Assembly: GCA_001312405.1 (NCBI GenBank)
Contig: BBDR01000002.1
Coordinates: 248,001-312,000, forward strand
Origin: Clostridium sp. NkU-1
Lineage (GTDB): Bacteria > Bacillota_A > Clostridia > Lachnospirales > Lachnospiraceae
Direction of reading: 5' to 3'
Length of the DNA: 64,000 nt
Made by a program: the position numbers and the translations under genes. The notes beneath the pieces were generated by a model. The model saw nothing but the letters and a program-made list of their open reading frames with translations, had not been told where the DNA came from and ran no database searches. Of this stretch, positions 10,360 through 20,000 are shown piece after piece (the first letter of the stretch is position 1; each line of letters begins with the position of its first letter).

Positions 10360-11769
10360 ATGGCATATGGCTTGGAACAGATCATAATAAAAGGAATTCC
10401 GGTAGAAAATCTGACAGAACTAAAAATAGACTGCTTACCAGGTGATCATGGAAGTTTGAAGCTTTGTGGTTATCTGGCAGCAGAAAATGGGGAAGAGACA
10501 TTATTTGGTTTTTCGGAGAATGACTCCATAAACGTATATGTAGGAGAAGGAAAACCCATATTTTCCGGAATACTGACTAAGGTCAGTGTAGAAGGAGAAG
10601 GGGACACGGTGAAAATATCGGCGGAGGCCAAAAGCAGAAGCATATTGATGGACCAAAAAAAGAAGTCCCGGTCTTTTCAGGATGTGACCATGACTTACGG
10701 CAGTCTGTTTCAGATCATCCTGTCTGAATACCCAGGAAGTGATATCAAACTGTCCATACCGGACAGGCCTTTAGGGGAAATTGCAGTTCAGTATAAGGAA
10801 ACGGACTGGGAATTTCTAAAGCGCATGCTCTCTATGCTAAATGCGGTTTTGGCGTGTCACCCTGGTGAGGAATCCATGAAACTGTACGGAGGGGTTCCGG
10901 ATATACCGTCCGGGGAGTGGAATTACAAAAAGACAGGGTTTCAAAAAGAAATGGGAGAGTACAGCTATTGGCTTATGCAGGGTGCATCGGTCAATGATAA
11001 TGACTTTCTTATCATGAAAATCGAAACCGGGCATATACCGGAACTCTTTGAACAGGTAGGGGATAAAGGCAGGCAATTTGTTCTCCGCCGTTTGTCTTAT
11101 GAATTGGAACGGGGGCTGCTTCACTGCCGCATGGAAATGCAGAAGAAAGAAGGAATACTGGCTAAAGTCCAGTATCCCATGCATTTAATCGGAACCGCTC
11201 TTTGCGGAACCGTTCTTGAAATAGCAGGAAGTAAGATCAGGATTCATCTGGATATAGATCATGCAGCCGGGGGTAAGGACGTGTACTGGTTCCCATTTTC
11301 TACCCTGTCCGAATCCCCGGACGGGAGCGGCTGGTATTATATGCCGGAGAAAGGGGATAATGTCCGGGTCTATTTTCCTTCTAAATATACAAAAGATGTC
11401 ATAGGAGTCAGTGCCGTAAGTTCATATGATGGAAAAAGCGGGGGAGTGCCCGACCGGATGGGAAGTCCCTCTACAAAATATTTAAGCAATCCTTACGGGC
11501 AGGAAATGAAGCTGGCGGAAGATGGGATTACTCTTGCATGCAGCGGAGGGGCAGCCAGTGTGAAGATCAGTAATGGAGGTGACATTTCCTTAAGTGCCAT
11601 GGGTACAATCAATATTGCTGCTGAAGAAGATTTGAAAATTGAAGCGGAAGAGGCTGTTTCTCTTCAGGCGCTTGAGGCGGCGGTTATATCCTGCGTAAAA
11701 GGAGGCACCGTTAATATGCCTGCTGATGGAAATCTGTATATCCAGGGAACTGAAGTAAAAGTGAATTAG
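10360..11769 (+). CDS. VgrG / phage late-control gpD-type spike protein 2
   Basis: This is an intact 469-residue frame with AGGAGG before the ATG, one of the few unbroken genes of the locus. Residues ~140-160 carry VQYKETDWEFLKRMLSMLNA (gp27/gpD motif). The OB domain contains IRIHLDIDHAAGGKDVYWFP and then GSGWYYMPEKGDNVRVYFPS. The C-terminal ~100 residues are short beta-helix repeats (GDISLSAMGTINIAAEEDLK). It lacks the glycine-rich cargo extension seen in the third copy, so it is probably a plain spike whose cargo is the pentapeptide, DUF1629-like and PAAR-like products encoded just downstream. Confidence 0.85.
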   Translation: MAYGLEQIIIKGIPVENLTELKIDCLPGDHGSLKLCGYLAAENGEETLFGFSENDSINVYVGEGKPIFSGILTKVSVEGEGDTVKISAEAKSRSILMDQKKKSRSFQDVTMTYGSLFQIILSEYPGSDIKLSIPDRPLGEIAVQYKETDWEFLKRMLSMLNAVLACHPGEESMKLYGGVPDIPSGEWNYKKTGFQKEMGEYSYWLMQGASVNDNDFLIMKIETGHIPELFEQVGDKGRQFVLRRLSYELERGLLHCRMEMQKKEGILAKVQYPMHLIGTALCGTVLEIAGSKIRIHLDIDHAAGGKDVYWFPFSTLSESPDGSGWYYMPEKGDNVRVYFPSKYTKDVIGVSAVSSYDGKSGGVPDRMGSPSTKYLSNPYGQEMKLAEDGITLACSGGAASVKISNGGDISLSAMGTINIAAEEDLKIEAEEAVSLQALEAAVISCVKGGTVNMPADGNLYIQGTEVKVN

Positions 11770-11778
11770 GAGGTCCGC

Positions 11779-12745
11779 ATGACAAGACAGGAAGCATTGG
11801 AACGATTCAGAGAAGAAGAACGGGAATATCTGGAAGAGAAAAAAAGGACAGTTCTTTCTGGAAATACAGGATAAGGCATTGGAATTGTCAAAGGCAATCC
11901 AGCAGGCAGTCTCCGCTCTTCGGGAAAAGGCTGAAGGGAAAGAAAAAATCATGTTTTTTTATTTTTCCCTTCTTCGGATTGACACATTGAACGGAGATTA
12001 TAATGTTCTGGCCCAGGCACTGGATGCCAGGTGGTATTTGGACACAGAACCAGCAGAGGTGACATGTTCCATCGGGTTTTTCTTTTCCATGATGGATGAG
12101 ATAAAAGAGCAGTTGGAACTGGACCGAAGAAAATATATGGGAAAGATCAACAAGTATGATATATCCAATTTTCTGCAGGAAATTCTTATGGAATGGAATC
12201 AGATATTGGCAGGACAACTTCGGTTTCTGTTTCGGGATATAGAAGAGAACAGGGATTTTGCAGATATTCCCAAGCTTGATACCTGGGGAATCTACTGGGG
12301 GGAATACAGGGATGCCAATGAACTCATCGCCAATGTGGACCGGGAGAAGAAGGAACAAAAAGATTGGGACAGAGCCTTGCATCTGACAGAGGAACAGGAA
12401 GGGGCTATGGTTTCCAAGTTCTGGTATGAAGCTGATTTAAAGAATTCAGACTGCAGGGGAAAGGCGCTTCTTTTCAGCCAGTTTGAGAATTGCTCTTTAA
12501 CCAATCTATGCTTTGAGGAAGCCGTATTGTCCGGGGCACAATTTAAAAACTGTACCATAAAGGGGTGCAGCTTTCAGAATGCGGTGATCCGCCAGGCTGA
12601 TTTCGTGAACTGCCGGTGGGAGGATAATGATTTTAAAGGAGCAGACCTGGAGTATTCCATCTTTATGGAGAAGGATGTACCTTTTCTTCACCTGGATCCA
12701 GAGCAGCTTCAAACCATTTTGATCGACAGGAGGGGTGAGGAATGA
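11779..12745 (+). CDS. Pentapeptide-repeat protein of the spike locus
   Basis: ATG at 11779 follows AGGAGG. One shift near 11843 (A7) joins a charged N-terminal helix (EEEREYLEEKK) to the remainder; the full product is about 321 residues. The C-terminal third shows pentapeptide repeats of the A(D/N)LXX type: FSQFENCSLTNLCFEEAVLS, AQFKNCTIKGCSFQNAVIRQ, then ADFVNCRWEDNDFKGADLEY. Such proteins fold as right-handed quadrilateral beta helices. In Gram-negative type VI loci, pentapeptide proteins accompany DUF2169 and PAAR-like DUF4150 genes as adaptors; here the order spike 2, pentapeptide, DUF1629-like, DUF4280 looks like a Gram-positive counterpart. It overlaps the next gene by ATGA. Confidence 0.8.
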
Positions 12746-13271
12746 GGTTTTTACCATGGAGCAGGATAAATCCCTGCAGGATATGATCCAATTCCGGGAT
12801 TTTGATATCTGCGGTCCCAGGCATATTTTCTATAAAGAAGATGCAGCGGAAATAGACGATTCCAATATGATGTACCTGACGCCAGACTGCGGGGAAGCAG
12901 CACCTGATTTCATACAGAGTCCGGTGTATTTAGTTTCGGATAAGGTGAAAAAGGTACTTGATATGTATGAGGATGAGATGGTGTTCAAGACAGTGACCAT
13001 TGCAAGTAAAGAACGGGAGACAATTATGGTTTACCACCATCTTCTATTAGACCGCATGGACATGTTTTCCGATCAGACGGAGTTTTACTCCAATGGAAGC
13101 ATAAAAAGGTTGGTTTTGGATTCGAAAAAGATTGGGCAACACAAAGTGTTTTTGTTAAATGATAAACGATTTCCTAATCCTTTTGTAAGTTTAGAGGTTG
13201 TGGAGAGCCTGCTGCGCAGGGGAGTGATCGGAATTACTTGGAAGGAGGCTGAGGTAGAATGGCGGAGCTAA
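12742..13271 (+). CDS. DUF1629 / Imm11-like protein
   Basis: The ATG at 12742 overlaps the preceding stop and is ideally spaced from AGGAGG, but needs one extra T in a T5 run at ~12748-12752 to enter the long frame; otherwise the start is ATG 12756. The product is about 175 residues, soluble. The segment SPVYLVSDKVKKVLDMYEDE followed by late FVSLEVVESLLRRGVIGITW resembles DUF1629 (the immunity MXAN_0049/Imm11 family), where 'hhvS.kl..vle' is typical. In type VI and Rhs loci of other phyla such proteins occur beside spikes and PAAR proteins as adaptor or immunity factors. Its location between the pentapeptide protein and the PAAR-like tip argues for the adaptor role. Confidence 0.5.
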
Positions 13272-13783
13272 AGGATACGTTTGTTGTCCATGGAGCATGT
13301 GCGACCTGTAGTATGGGAATGAGGCCAAGCCAGATTGTTCTTCAAAAAAACACACGGAGTTTTCTTAAAAGAGCAGGCTCAGATGACGGTGGAGGACTGT
13401 AAGGCAAATGATCATGTGATCTGCTTTGGAGGATGCTACAGCATGGAGAATCCTAAAACACAGGAGGCGGCGGAAAAGGTGCGTAAGGATGTAGAGGAAG
13501 CCTGCCCGAATACTTTTCTGGATAAAGTAATGGGTTTTTTCACTGGAGGGAAGAAAAAGAAGGAAGAGCTGCGCCCGCGGAGGAAGGAGTTCCTCAGGTA
13601 TTGGGAGAATGTATGCTCCGTATTATAGCTTCGGAATGGGACTATGGTAAGGACGGGGTGGAGACGGATGAAAAACATCCTTTGATGGGCGGAGCCAAGC
13701 TGCATTGCATATATGGGGGAGAGATTGAAATTGTTGATCCGGGACAGCCTGAGGCAGGAAGCGGGACATCGACCATGCCTTAG
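13259..13783 (+). CDS. DUF4280 PAAR-like spike tip
   Basis: The ATG at 13259 lies behind AAGGAGG and overlaps the previous gene. The N-terminus VVHGACATCSMGMRPSQIVL and the later pair VICFGGCYSMENP and KLHCIYGGEIEIVDPGQ are the conserved features of DUF4280, a PAAR-like family predicted to cap VgrG spikes with a Cys/Gly-rich metal-binding tip. Frameshifts lie near 13345 (A7) and 13560. The stop is TAG at 13781-13783, and the same frame then continues open through the next coding segment without a ribosome site in between. The natural product may therefore be a PAAR-effector fusion interrupted by one amber codon. Confidence 0.75.
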
Positions 13784-14744
13784 AATAATCCGGCAATGGG
13801 CAATGCTGATTTTATGCAGGGACAATTTGGATTTGATGAGAAAGCATCTAAAACCATGAAAGAGGTTTATGATAAAATTCAGGAGAAATACAAAGAATTG
13901 TCTCAAATGGAACGGAACTGGCTGTTTGCAAGAGCGATTAGTCAGCTGGGGGATTATAATAATAAGACGGTTAATGTATTATTTCTTAAAATAGAAACTC
14001 ATGCATGGAGGAAAGGAGCAGGGTGGGCATACAAATATGATAAGGAAGAAAAGTTTTTTTATTGAAAGTTTAGGAATAAAAAAAGAAGATTATCAATATT
14101 TAAGACAGATGGTCCGCCTGCAGCACTTTATGAGCAGTGATCCTTTGAAATACAGCTATGATGCATTAGAGCAAAAACATAAAAAAAAGACTGATGATTT
14201 CAATACATGGAAAAGCAATATGGAGAATGCTACTGGAAAAACGTTCTCTGACCAGGAATATTTAGATTATTATAAAGAACTTTATCAGAGTTTTGGAGGA
14301 AAAGGCGATTATTCCCATATGATGTATACAATCGCTGCAAACTTAAATGACAATCGCCATAAAGTGGATAATAAATGGAACAATATAGGAGCAAAGTCTC
14401 TTTCCTGGAAGAATGCGGAGGAACGCAAAGATGTAACTGGTTGGCTTGGAGATGCAGTATACACTGGGGATAATAATAAAATTTCTTTTGGAATGGATGA
14501 TTATATCGTAGACTTAGATGCGGATAACATTGCATATAGGACGGCTGATGATACCGGATTGTTGGATTGTATGGAACAGTATTACAGCGATATTTCATCG
14601 GGAAATCAAGATGAATTAAGAACAAAGGAATTTCTTGAAAATAATTCGTATGAGGATATAGAGAAAGCTGTTTTTGACCGTATTATGTCAGAGGATAAAA
14701 ATCATGATGGTAAGAAAAAACGTGGAGGATCTGAAAGACAATGA
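13784..14744 (+). CDS. TelC-like effector (putative lipid II-targeting toxin), in frame with the PAAR-like tip
   Basis: The frame continues directly from the DUF4280 gene after a single TAG; the first ATG is at 13796 and has no Shine-Dalgarno. One shift near 14052 (T7) joins an N-terminal helical part to a C-terminal domain, about 315 residues in all. The C-terminal domain contains VTGWLGDAVYTGDNN and the aspartate-rich FGMDDYIVDLDADNIAYR. From memory this recalls the catalytic Asp-rich motif of TelC, the LXG toxin of Streptococcus intermedius that dephosphorylates lipid II outside the membrane. No LXG domain is present here. The downstream TipC-like gene supports the assignment; the toxin function itself is inferred. 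Confidence 0.5.
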
Positions 14745-14816
14745 AACATATAAGGGAACATACGATTTTCTCATAAAGTTAAAAAAAATTTAAGAAAAAA
14801 AATAAAGGGAGAAAGC

Positions 14817-15472
14817 ATGTTAAAAAAAGAAAGATGAAGATTTTTCGAAGCGCAAAATTGTACTTATATTGTTAAGCTTGTTGATGATAGGGTTATTCCA
14901 ACATTTTTTATGGAGGGTGAATGGTATGAATGTTATGGACCAAATTTATGAGGCGGCAACCAAAAAAAATGCGTTTGAATTATTTCACAAAGTGCCAGAA
15001 TTAAAATGGGTAAATTATGAAGATTTGTACGATTTTGAAAATTTTGGCGGACTTTCCATTCCGTACAAGCAAGAATACTTAAAAGAAAATTTTGAAGTTG
15101 ATTTATTTTTTTCCTTCAAAAGGAGATACGATAAAGATACGTGGAAATGTAAACATGGCTAATGAAACTATGATTATTATTATGTATATGAGCTATGACC
15201 GCAAAAACAGGGTCATGACATTAGAACCGCTTGATATTTACTACCAGCCGGGAGAAGAATTAGGCACTCATTATCATGATTCAAAAACTATATACGAACT
15301 TCTGAAAAAATATGAAGTCACTGAGCAGAATATCAAAGAGTATCAGGAATATATGTTATTTGACGTGGTAGTCAATACCTGGTCAGATGCACAAGGAAAA
15401 AACAAAGAAAAAGAACGAGAGAAAATGAAAAATTGTACATTTATTGATCATACATTTACCTTTCCTGAGTAA
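14817..15472 (+). CDS. TipC-like membrane-anchored immunity protein
   Basis: The ATG at 14817 follows AAAGGGAG. Correcting shifts near 14826 (A7) and 15110 (T7) gives about 218 residues: a short charged start, one N-terminal hydrophobic helix (KIVLILLSLLMIGLFQHF) and an extracytoplasmic domain starting NVMDQIYEAATKK and including GGLSIPYKQEYLKENFEVDL. Anchor plus external domain and the 'N.fDeiY.......iP.l' layout match TipC immunity proteins, which protect against TelC at the outer face of the membrane. It directly follows the TelC-like gene and is AT-richer than the structural genes, as expected for an exchangeable toxin-immunity pair. Confidence 0.55.
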
Positions 15473-15504
15473 AGCTGGAATCGTGGAAAGGAGAGGAGAG
15501 AGTA

Positions 15505-15628
15505 ATGTTTTACTCGCGATGAGAGAACAGAAATAGTCTCTATAAATAGGCAAGCACAGCAGTGGGTAGAAATGGAATTAGGTTCGAGTGAAGTGAAGGT
15601 GGTTCGAAGTATACTGATACCAAAATAA
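15505..15628 (+). CDS. Possible small frameshifted ORF before the third spike gene
   Basis: An ATG at 15505 behind GGAAAGGAGAGG stops after five codons, but a one-base shift near 15518 opens a frame of about 40 residues containing VSINRQAQQWVEMELG and ending SILIPK at the TAA at 15626-15628. The ribosome site is good, and the peptide resembles nothing I know. It could be a small coupling peptide, or the remnant of a displaced gene between the TipC-like gene and the next spike gene. Confidence 0.25.
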
Positions 15629-15742
15629 GACAATGAATAAAGTTGAGGAATAAGAACAACTGAAAATATTAAAAAAAAGTGTGATATAGCTGCCAAATGA
15701 TGAGAATGACCTTCTATTTCATGATAAAGGAGGCAATGAAAT

Positions 15743-17005
15743 ATGATATTGGAGTATAAAGAACTAGAAATTGAGCTGGCACTGGAAGGCGTGATTCAAG
15801 TGGAAACCTTCCGGCTTACACAGGAACTTAACAGCCATGCATTCCTTACCATGAAACTGCTGGTAGATGGAGAGCAAGCGGAGAATTTTGTAAACATGGC
15901 TTCTATCCTTCCAGTGATAATCCGGGAAACCAAATGTACCGGGGGCAGGGTGATTTTCCAGGGAAAGATGGAAACGGTCTATACAAAAGTGGAGAAAGGA
16001 CTGCCATTTTTGTATTTGGAAGCTTATTCCTATACGAAAGATTGGGAGCGTACGGAAAAGAGCAGAAGCTTTTTGAATGGGTCCATGACCTATATGGATG
16101 TGGCACGAAAGGTACTTGCTGATTATGGACGGTTTGACATTAAGGATGAGATCACAGGGAACGCTCTGATCCCTGAAATGCTTTTGCAGTATGAGGAAAG
16201 CGACTGGGTTTTCCTGCGGAGGCTTGCCAGCCATTTTGGAACCAGCCTTCTTGTTGAGCCTTCTGCCGACTGCGGAAAGGTGTATTTTGGCATTCCGGAT
16301 ATCAACTATGGGACAGAGCTTCGCAAAGAAGACTATATTCTGGAAAAGGATCTGTTTCACTATTCAAGAATTCTGGAGCCATTGGGGGTTTTATCCCAGG
16401 AGGCCTCTAAGTGGAATATTCAGACACGCCGGTATCTGCAGATGGGAGAAGCAGTTTCTTTTAATAAAATACTGACCTGGGTCACTGGAATGAAAATCTT
16501 CACTACAAACGGGGAGCTGGTTTATTGGTATTCACTTTCCAGACGGGAAGGTCTTAGGAGAGAAAAGGAGAAGAATCCCAGAATCTATGGAATGAGCATT
16601 CCGGCAACTGTAAAAGAGCGGAACGGAAACCAGATCCGGGTGCATTTTGATATTGATCCGGTCTATGAGGCTGGGTCTGGGACAAAGTATTTCACCTATG
16701 CCATTGAGAGCAGCAGTTTTTACTGCATGCCGGTAGAGGGAAGCAGGGTACATATTTATTTTCCAGAGCATGATGAACAAAGTGCAGTCGCTGTTCATGC
16801 CATTGGAAGCGGAAGCGGCGGGGGAAAAAGCAAAAATCCTGAAAATAAAAGCTTTTCCGACCCAAGCGGAAGCGCCATGAACATGACTTCCGATACGTTA
16901 AGCTATGCTCCGGATTCCAGTGGTTCCATTCTGCTGAACTTAAATAAGGGAGGATTCCTATCCCTGACTGGAAAGAACATCAATATAAAAGCCAGAAAGG
17001 GATGA
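15743..17005 (+). CDS. VgrG / gpD-type spike protein 3 (probably the head of a VgrG-Rhs fusion)
   Basis: ATG at 15743 lies behind AAAGGAGG. The gp27-like head carries LLQYEESDWVFLRRLASHFG, the OB domain IRVHFDIDPVYEAGSGTKYF then CMPVEGSRVHIYFPEHDEQS, and the beta-helix GGFLSLTGKNINIKARKG. The frame stops at TGA 17003-17005, within GGGATGATGG, and the next frame begins at the overlapping ATG 17002. Adding one G gives continuous KARKG-MMAGGETPV, and the beta-helix pattern carries on. With the shift near 17580 also corrected, spike and Rhs toxin would be one polypeptide of about 2,450 residues. Dropped G bases are seen elsewhere in the window, so I favour fusion, but genuine ATGA coupling is possible. 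Confidence 0.75.
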   Translation: MILEYKELEIELALEGVIQVETFRLTQELNSHAFLTMKLLVDGEQAENFVNMASILPVIIRETKCTGGRVIFQGKMETVYTKVEKGLPFLYLEAYSYTKDWERTEKSRSFLNGSMTYMDVARKVLADYGRFDIKDEITGNALIPEMLLQYEESDWVFLRRLASHFGTSLLVEPSADCGKVYFGIPDINYGTELRKEDYILEKDLFHYSRILEPLGVLSQEASKWNIQTRRYLQMGEAVSFNKILTWVTGMKIFTTNGELVYWYSLSRREGLRREKEKNPRIYGMSIPATVKERNGNQIRVHFDIDPVYEAGSGTKYFTYAIESSSFYCMPVEGSRVHIYFPEHDEQSAVAVHAIGSGSGGGKSKNPENKSFSDPSGSAMNMTSDTLSYAPDSSGSILLNLNKGGFLSLTGKNINIKARKG

Positions 17006-20000
17006 TGGCCGGAGGAGAAACCCCGGTACGGAACCTGATGATCTCCGGAGAGAATAAGGTGGTGCTTCAGGTTGGAGATGGCGGCGATGATGTGGTCACT
17101 TTAGAGGAAAAGACGGATATCAAGTCAGGCCTTGTAACCCATAAAGCGGATTCTTTTCCGGAAGCAGTACCATCGGCAGCGGAGTTGGAAGCAGAATTAA
17201 CAAAGAACGATGCGGCTGACCGTGAGGCCAATAACAGTGCCCTGACCTCGGCGCTTGTAGCAAGAAAACAACAGAGCAAGCAGAAGTTTTTGAATGGGGT
17301 AATAAGTATTGCCACGGTAGTTGGTCTGACAGCACTGACTGTATGTACCGGAGGCGCAACTGCCCCCCTGCTGGTTGCAGCAGGTGTAAAGGCAACCTTT
17401 GCCGTGGCGGATATGGCGGAAGGGCTTGACGGATACAGCAAGGTGAATGCACTGGATGCCTCCAGGCCGGCAAACTTTTTAAGGGATACGGTTTTTAAGG
17501 GAAATGAAGATGCCTATAACATTGCGTCCATGGTAACTGATATTGTGTTTGATGTTGTTACCGGAAAGGCATTAAAAAAATGTTGCTGCCGCAGGAAAGT
17601 TCAGCAAGTTCATGTGTCCCAAATCTCAGGTGGCCAATTTTGTTACACAGACGGGAGGCTCTGTCATATTTGGGGCAATCACAGAATACCAGACTACAGG
17701 CTCCGTCAATGTGCAGAACATGGTAACCAATATGGCACTTGGTATGTTTAAAGGATCGGCAGGAACATCACTGATAGGAAAGACACAAAAATTACTGGGA
17801 AGCGATTCCAAGATTGTAAACAAGCTGGTGGGAACTGCGGTAGGAACCGTATTTGGTACGGCTGTAGATGTTACTGCGGATGCATTGCTCCCTGGCAGAG
17901 AGGTTAATTTAAAACAGTCATTCCAGAATAACCTGATTGCCAGCGGGCTTGGCCAGCTCTTTGCCGAACCGGTGGATGTGGCTTCCGGCGCGTTTTTGAT
18001 CACTGCTACGGATTTTGTCCTGTCAGATATCCGGGAAGCAATCCGGATTCAGAGGAAGTACAACTCCACCAACATTCAGGAAGGGATACTGGGAGCCGGG
18101 TGGAGCTTCCCATACGAAGGAAAGCTTTATCAGGATGGCAGAAAGCTTCATACGGTACTTGATTCCGGATACCATGTGATATTTGAATGGGACGGGGAAA
18201 AAGCCTGTAATGTGACTCATGGATGCGGCTGGTTCCAGCTTATAAAGGACAAGGAAGGCTGGTTTATTAAGGATCGGAAAGAGCACAGGACTTATCGTTA
18301 TAATCCCCATGGGGTGCTCCAGTCCATTGCGGACAGGAACGGACAGGCTGTCCGGTTTACTTATCATGGGGAAGGCTTAGAGGGAATCACCACCGCTCTC
18401 GGTTATCATTTAAGCCTGACTATGAGAAATGGGCGTCTGGTTCAGATGAAGGATAACATGGGGCGAACCATGCAGTACCGGTATGAAAACGGATATTTAA
18501 CCGACGTAATCCACATGGATCAGGGAATCACTCATTATGAGTACGATGAAAAGGGATATTTAACCAAAGCGGTAGACCAGGCAAAGGTCACCTATCTGGA
18601 AAACCGGTATGATGGAAGAGGAAGAATGGTGCTTCAAACTCTTGCCAACGGAGATACCTATGAAGCGGAATATCTGGATGAGGAAAGGAAAGTCAGGGTA
18701 CACAGCAGCGTAGGAGATCAGACGATTGTCTATGAGTATGGAAAAAAGTTGGAGATCCTGTCGGTCCTTTATGAGGATGGAAGTGCGACTCGATATGATT
18801 ATAATGAAGAAGGCTACCGGATACGGGAAACAGACCGCCTGGGATATGGGAAAGAATGGTCCTATGACGAAGCAGGGCGGGTCATAAAGGAAGGCAGAGT
18901 GGGCTGGCTTAAGACGAGTTTTCGTTACGATGAAGCCGATGACCTGGTCGAAAAGACAGACAATGCCGGCAGGAAGTTCCTCTATGAATACGACGGAAGC
19001 CATAACCTGATTGAAGCAAAGGAAAAGGCGGGAGAAGCGGGGGAATGGCTTACCTGCTCCTATATCTATGACCGGAAAGGAAGGCTCCTGGAGGAAAGGG
19101 ATGCATTGGGAAATACGACCCTTTATCATTATGAAGAGGCTTCCGGAAAACCCTCTGTTATTACCTACCCGGATGGGGAAGAGGGCCGATTTGAATACGA
19201 TATCATGGGCAGGCTGATGGCAAAAGAGGATGACTGCGGCCGGATGGAGTACGGATACAATGCTAAAAACTTCCGGACCATGGTGCGGGATGGAGAAGGA
19301 AATGAATCCCGTTACTTATATGACGGTATGGGAAGGCTCTTAGCCATGTATCCTCCCAAGGCATGGAAGGAACAGAAAGGGGAGTACAGCTACCAGTATG
19401 ATTTTCTGGACCGCCTGATTGATACCATTCGTCCGGATGGAAGCCATGAGAGGCAGATGCGGGATGGGGAAGGACACATCCTTAAGAAAGTGCACCCTAA
19501 TGCCTATGAAAAGGAAATCGATGATGGGGAAGGAATCCGTTATGAGTATGACAGTGACGGAAACCAGATCCGCATTCATTATCCTGACGGAGGGTGTGAA
19601 CGGTTTTTCTATGATGCTGCCGGAAAACGAATTAAGCATGTCCTGCCGGAAGCATATCAGGAAGAGACAGATGATGGAACTGGTTACTGCTATGAATATG
19701 ATACTGCTGGTAACCTGGCAAAAATCGTGGCTCCGGAAGAGAATACAGAAGCGGAATATACCTATGATCTATGCGGAAACGTGCTTTCTCATCAGAATGC
19801 CATGGGCCGCATTGCCTTTTACCAGTACGACTTCCAGAACCACTTGATTCAGATGCTGCACCCTGCAAAAGAAGAAGGAACTCGAATCCTTTATCAGCGC
19901 ATAACTTTTTCTTACGATGAAAAGGGAAACAAAAAGAAGGAAGTCCGACATGGAGGGTACTGGGATAAAGAAGGAAAACTGGTTTCCCAAGAGGGGACAG

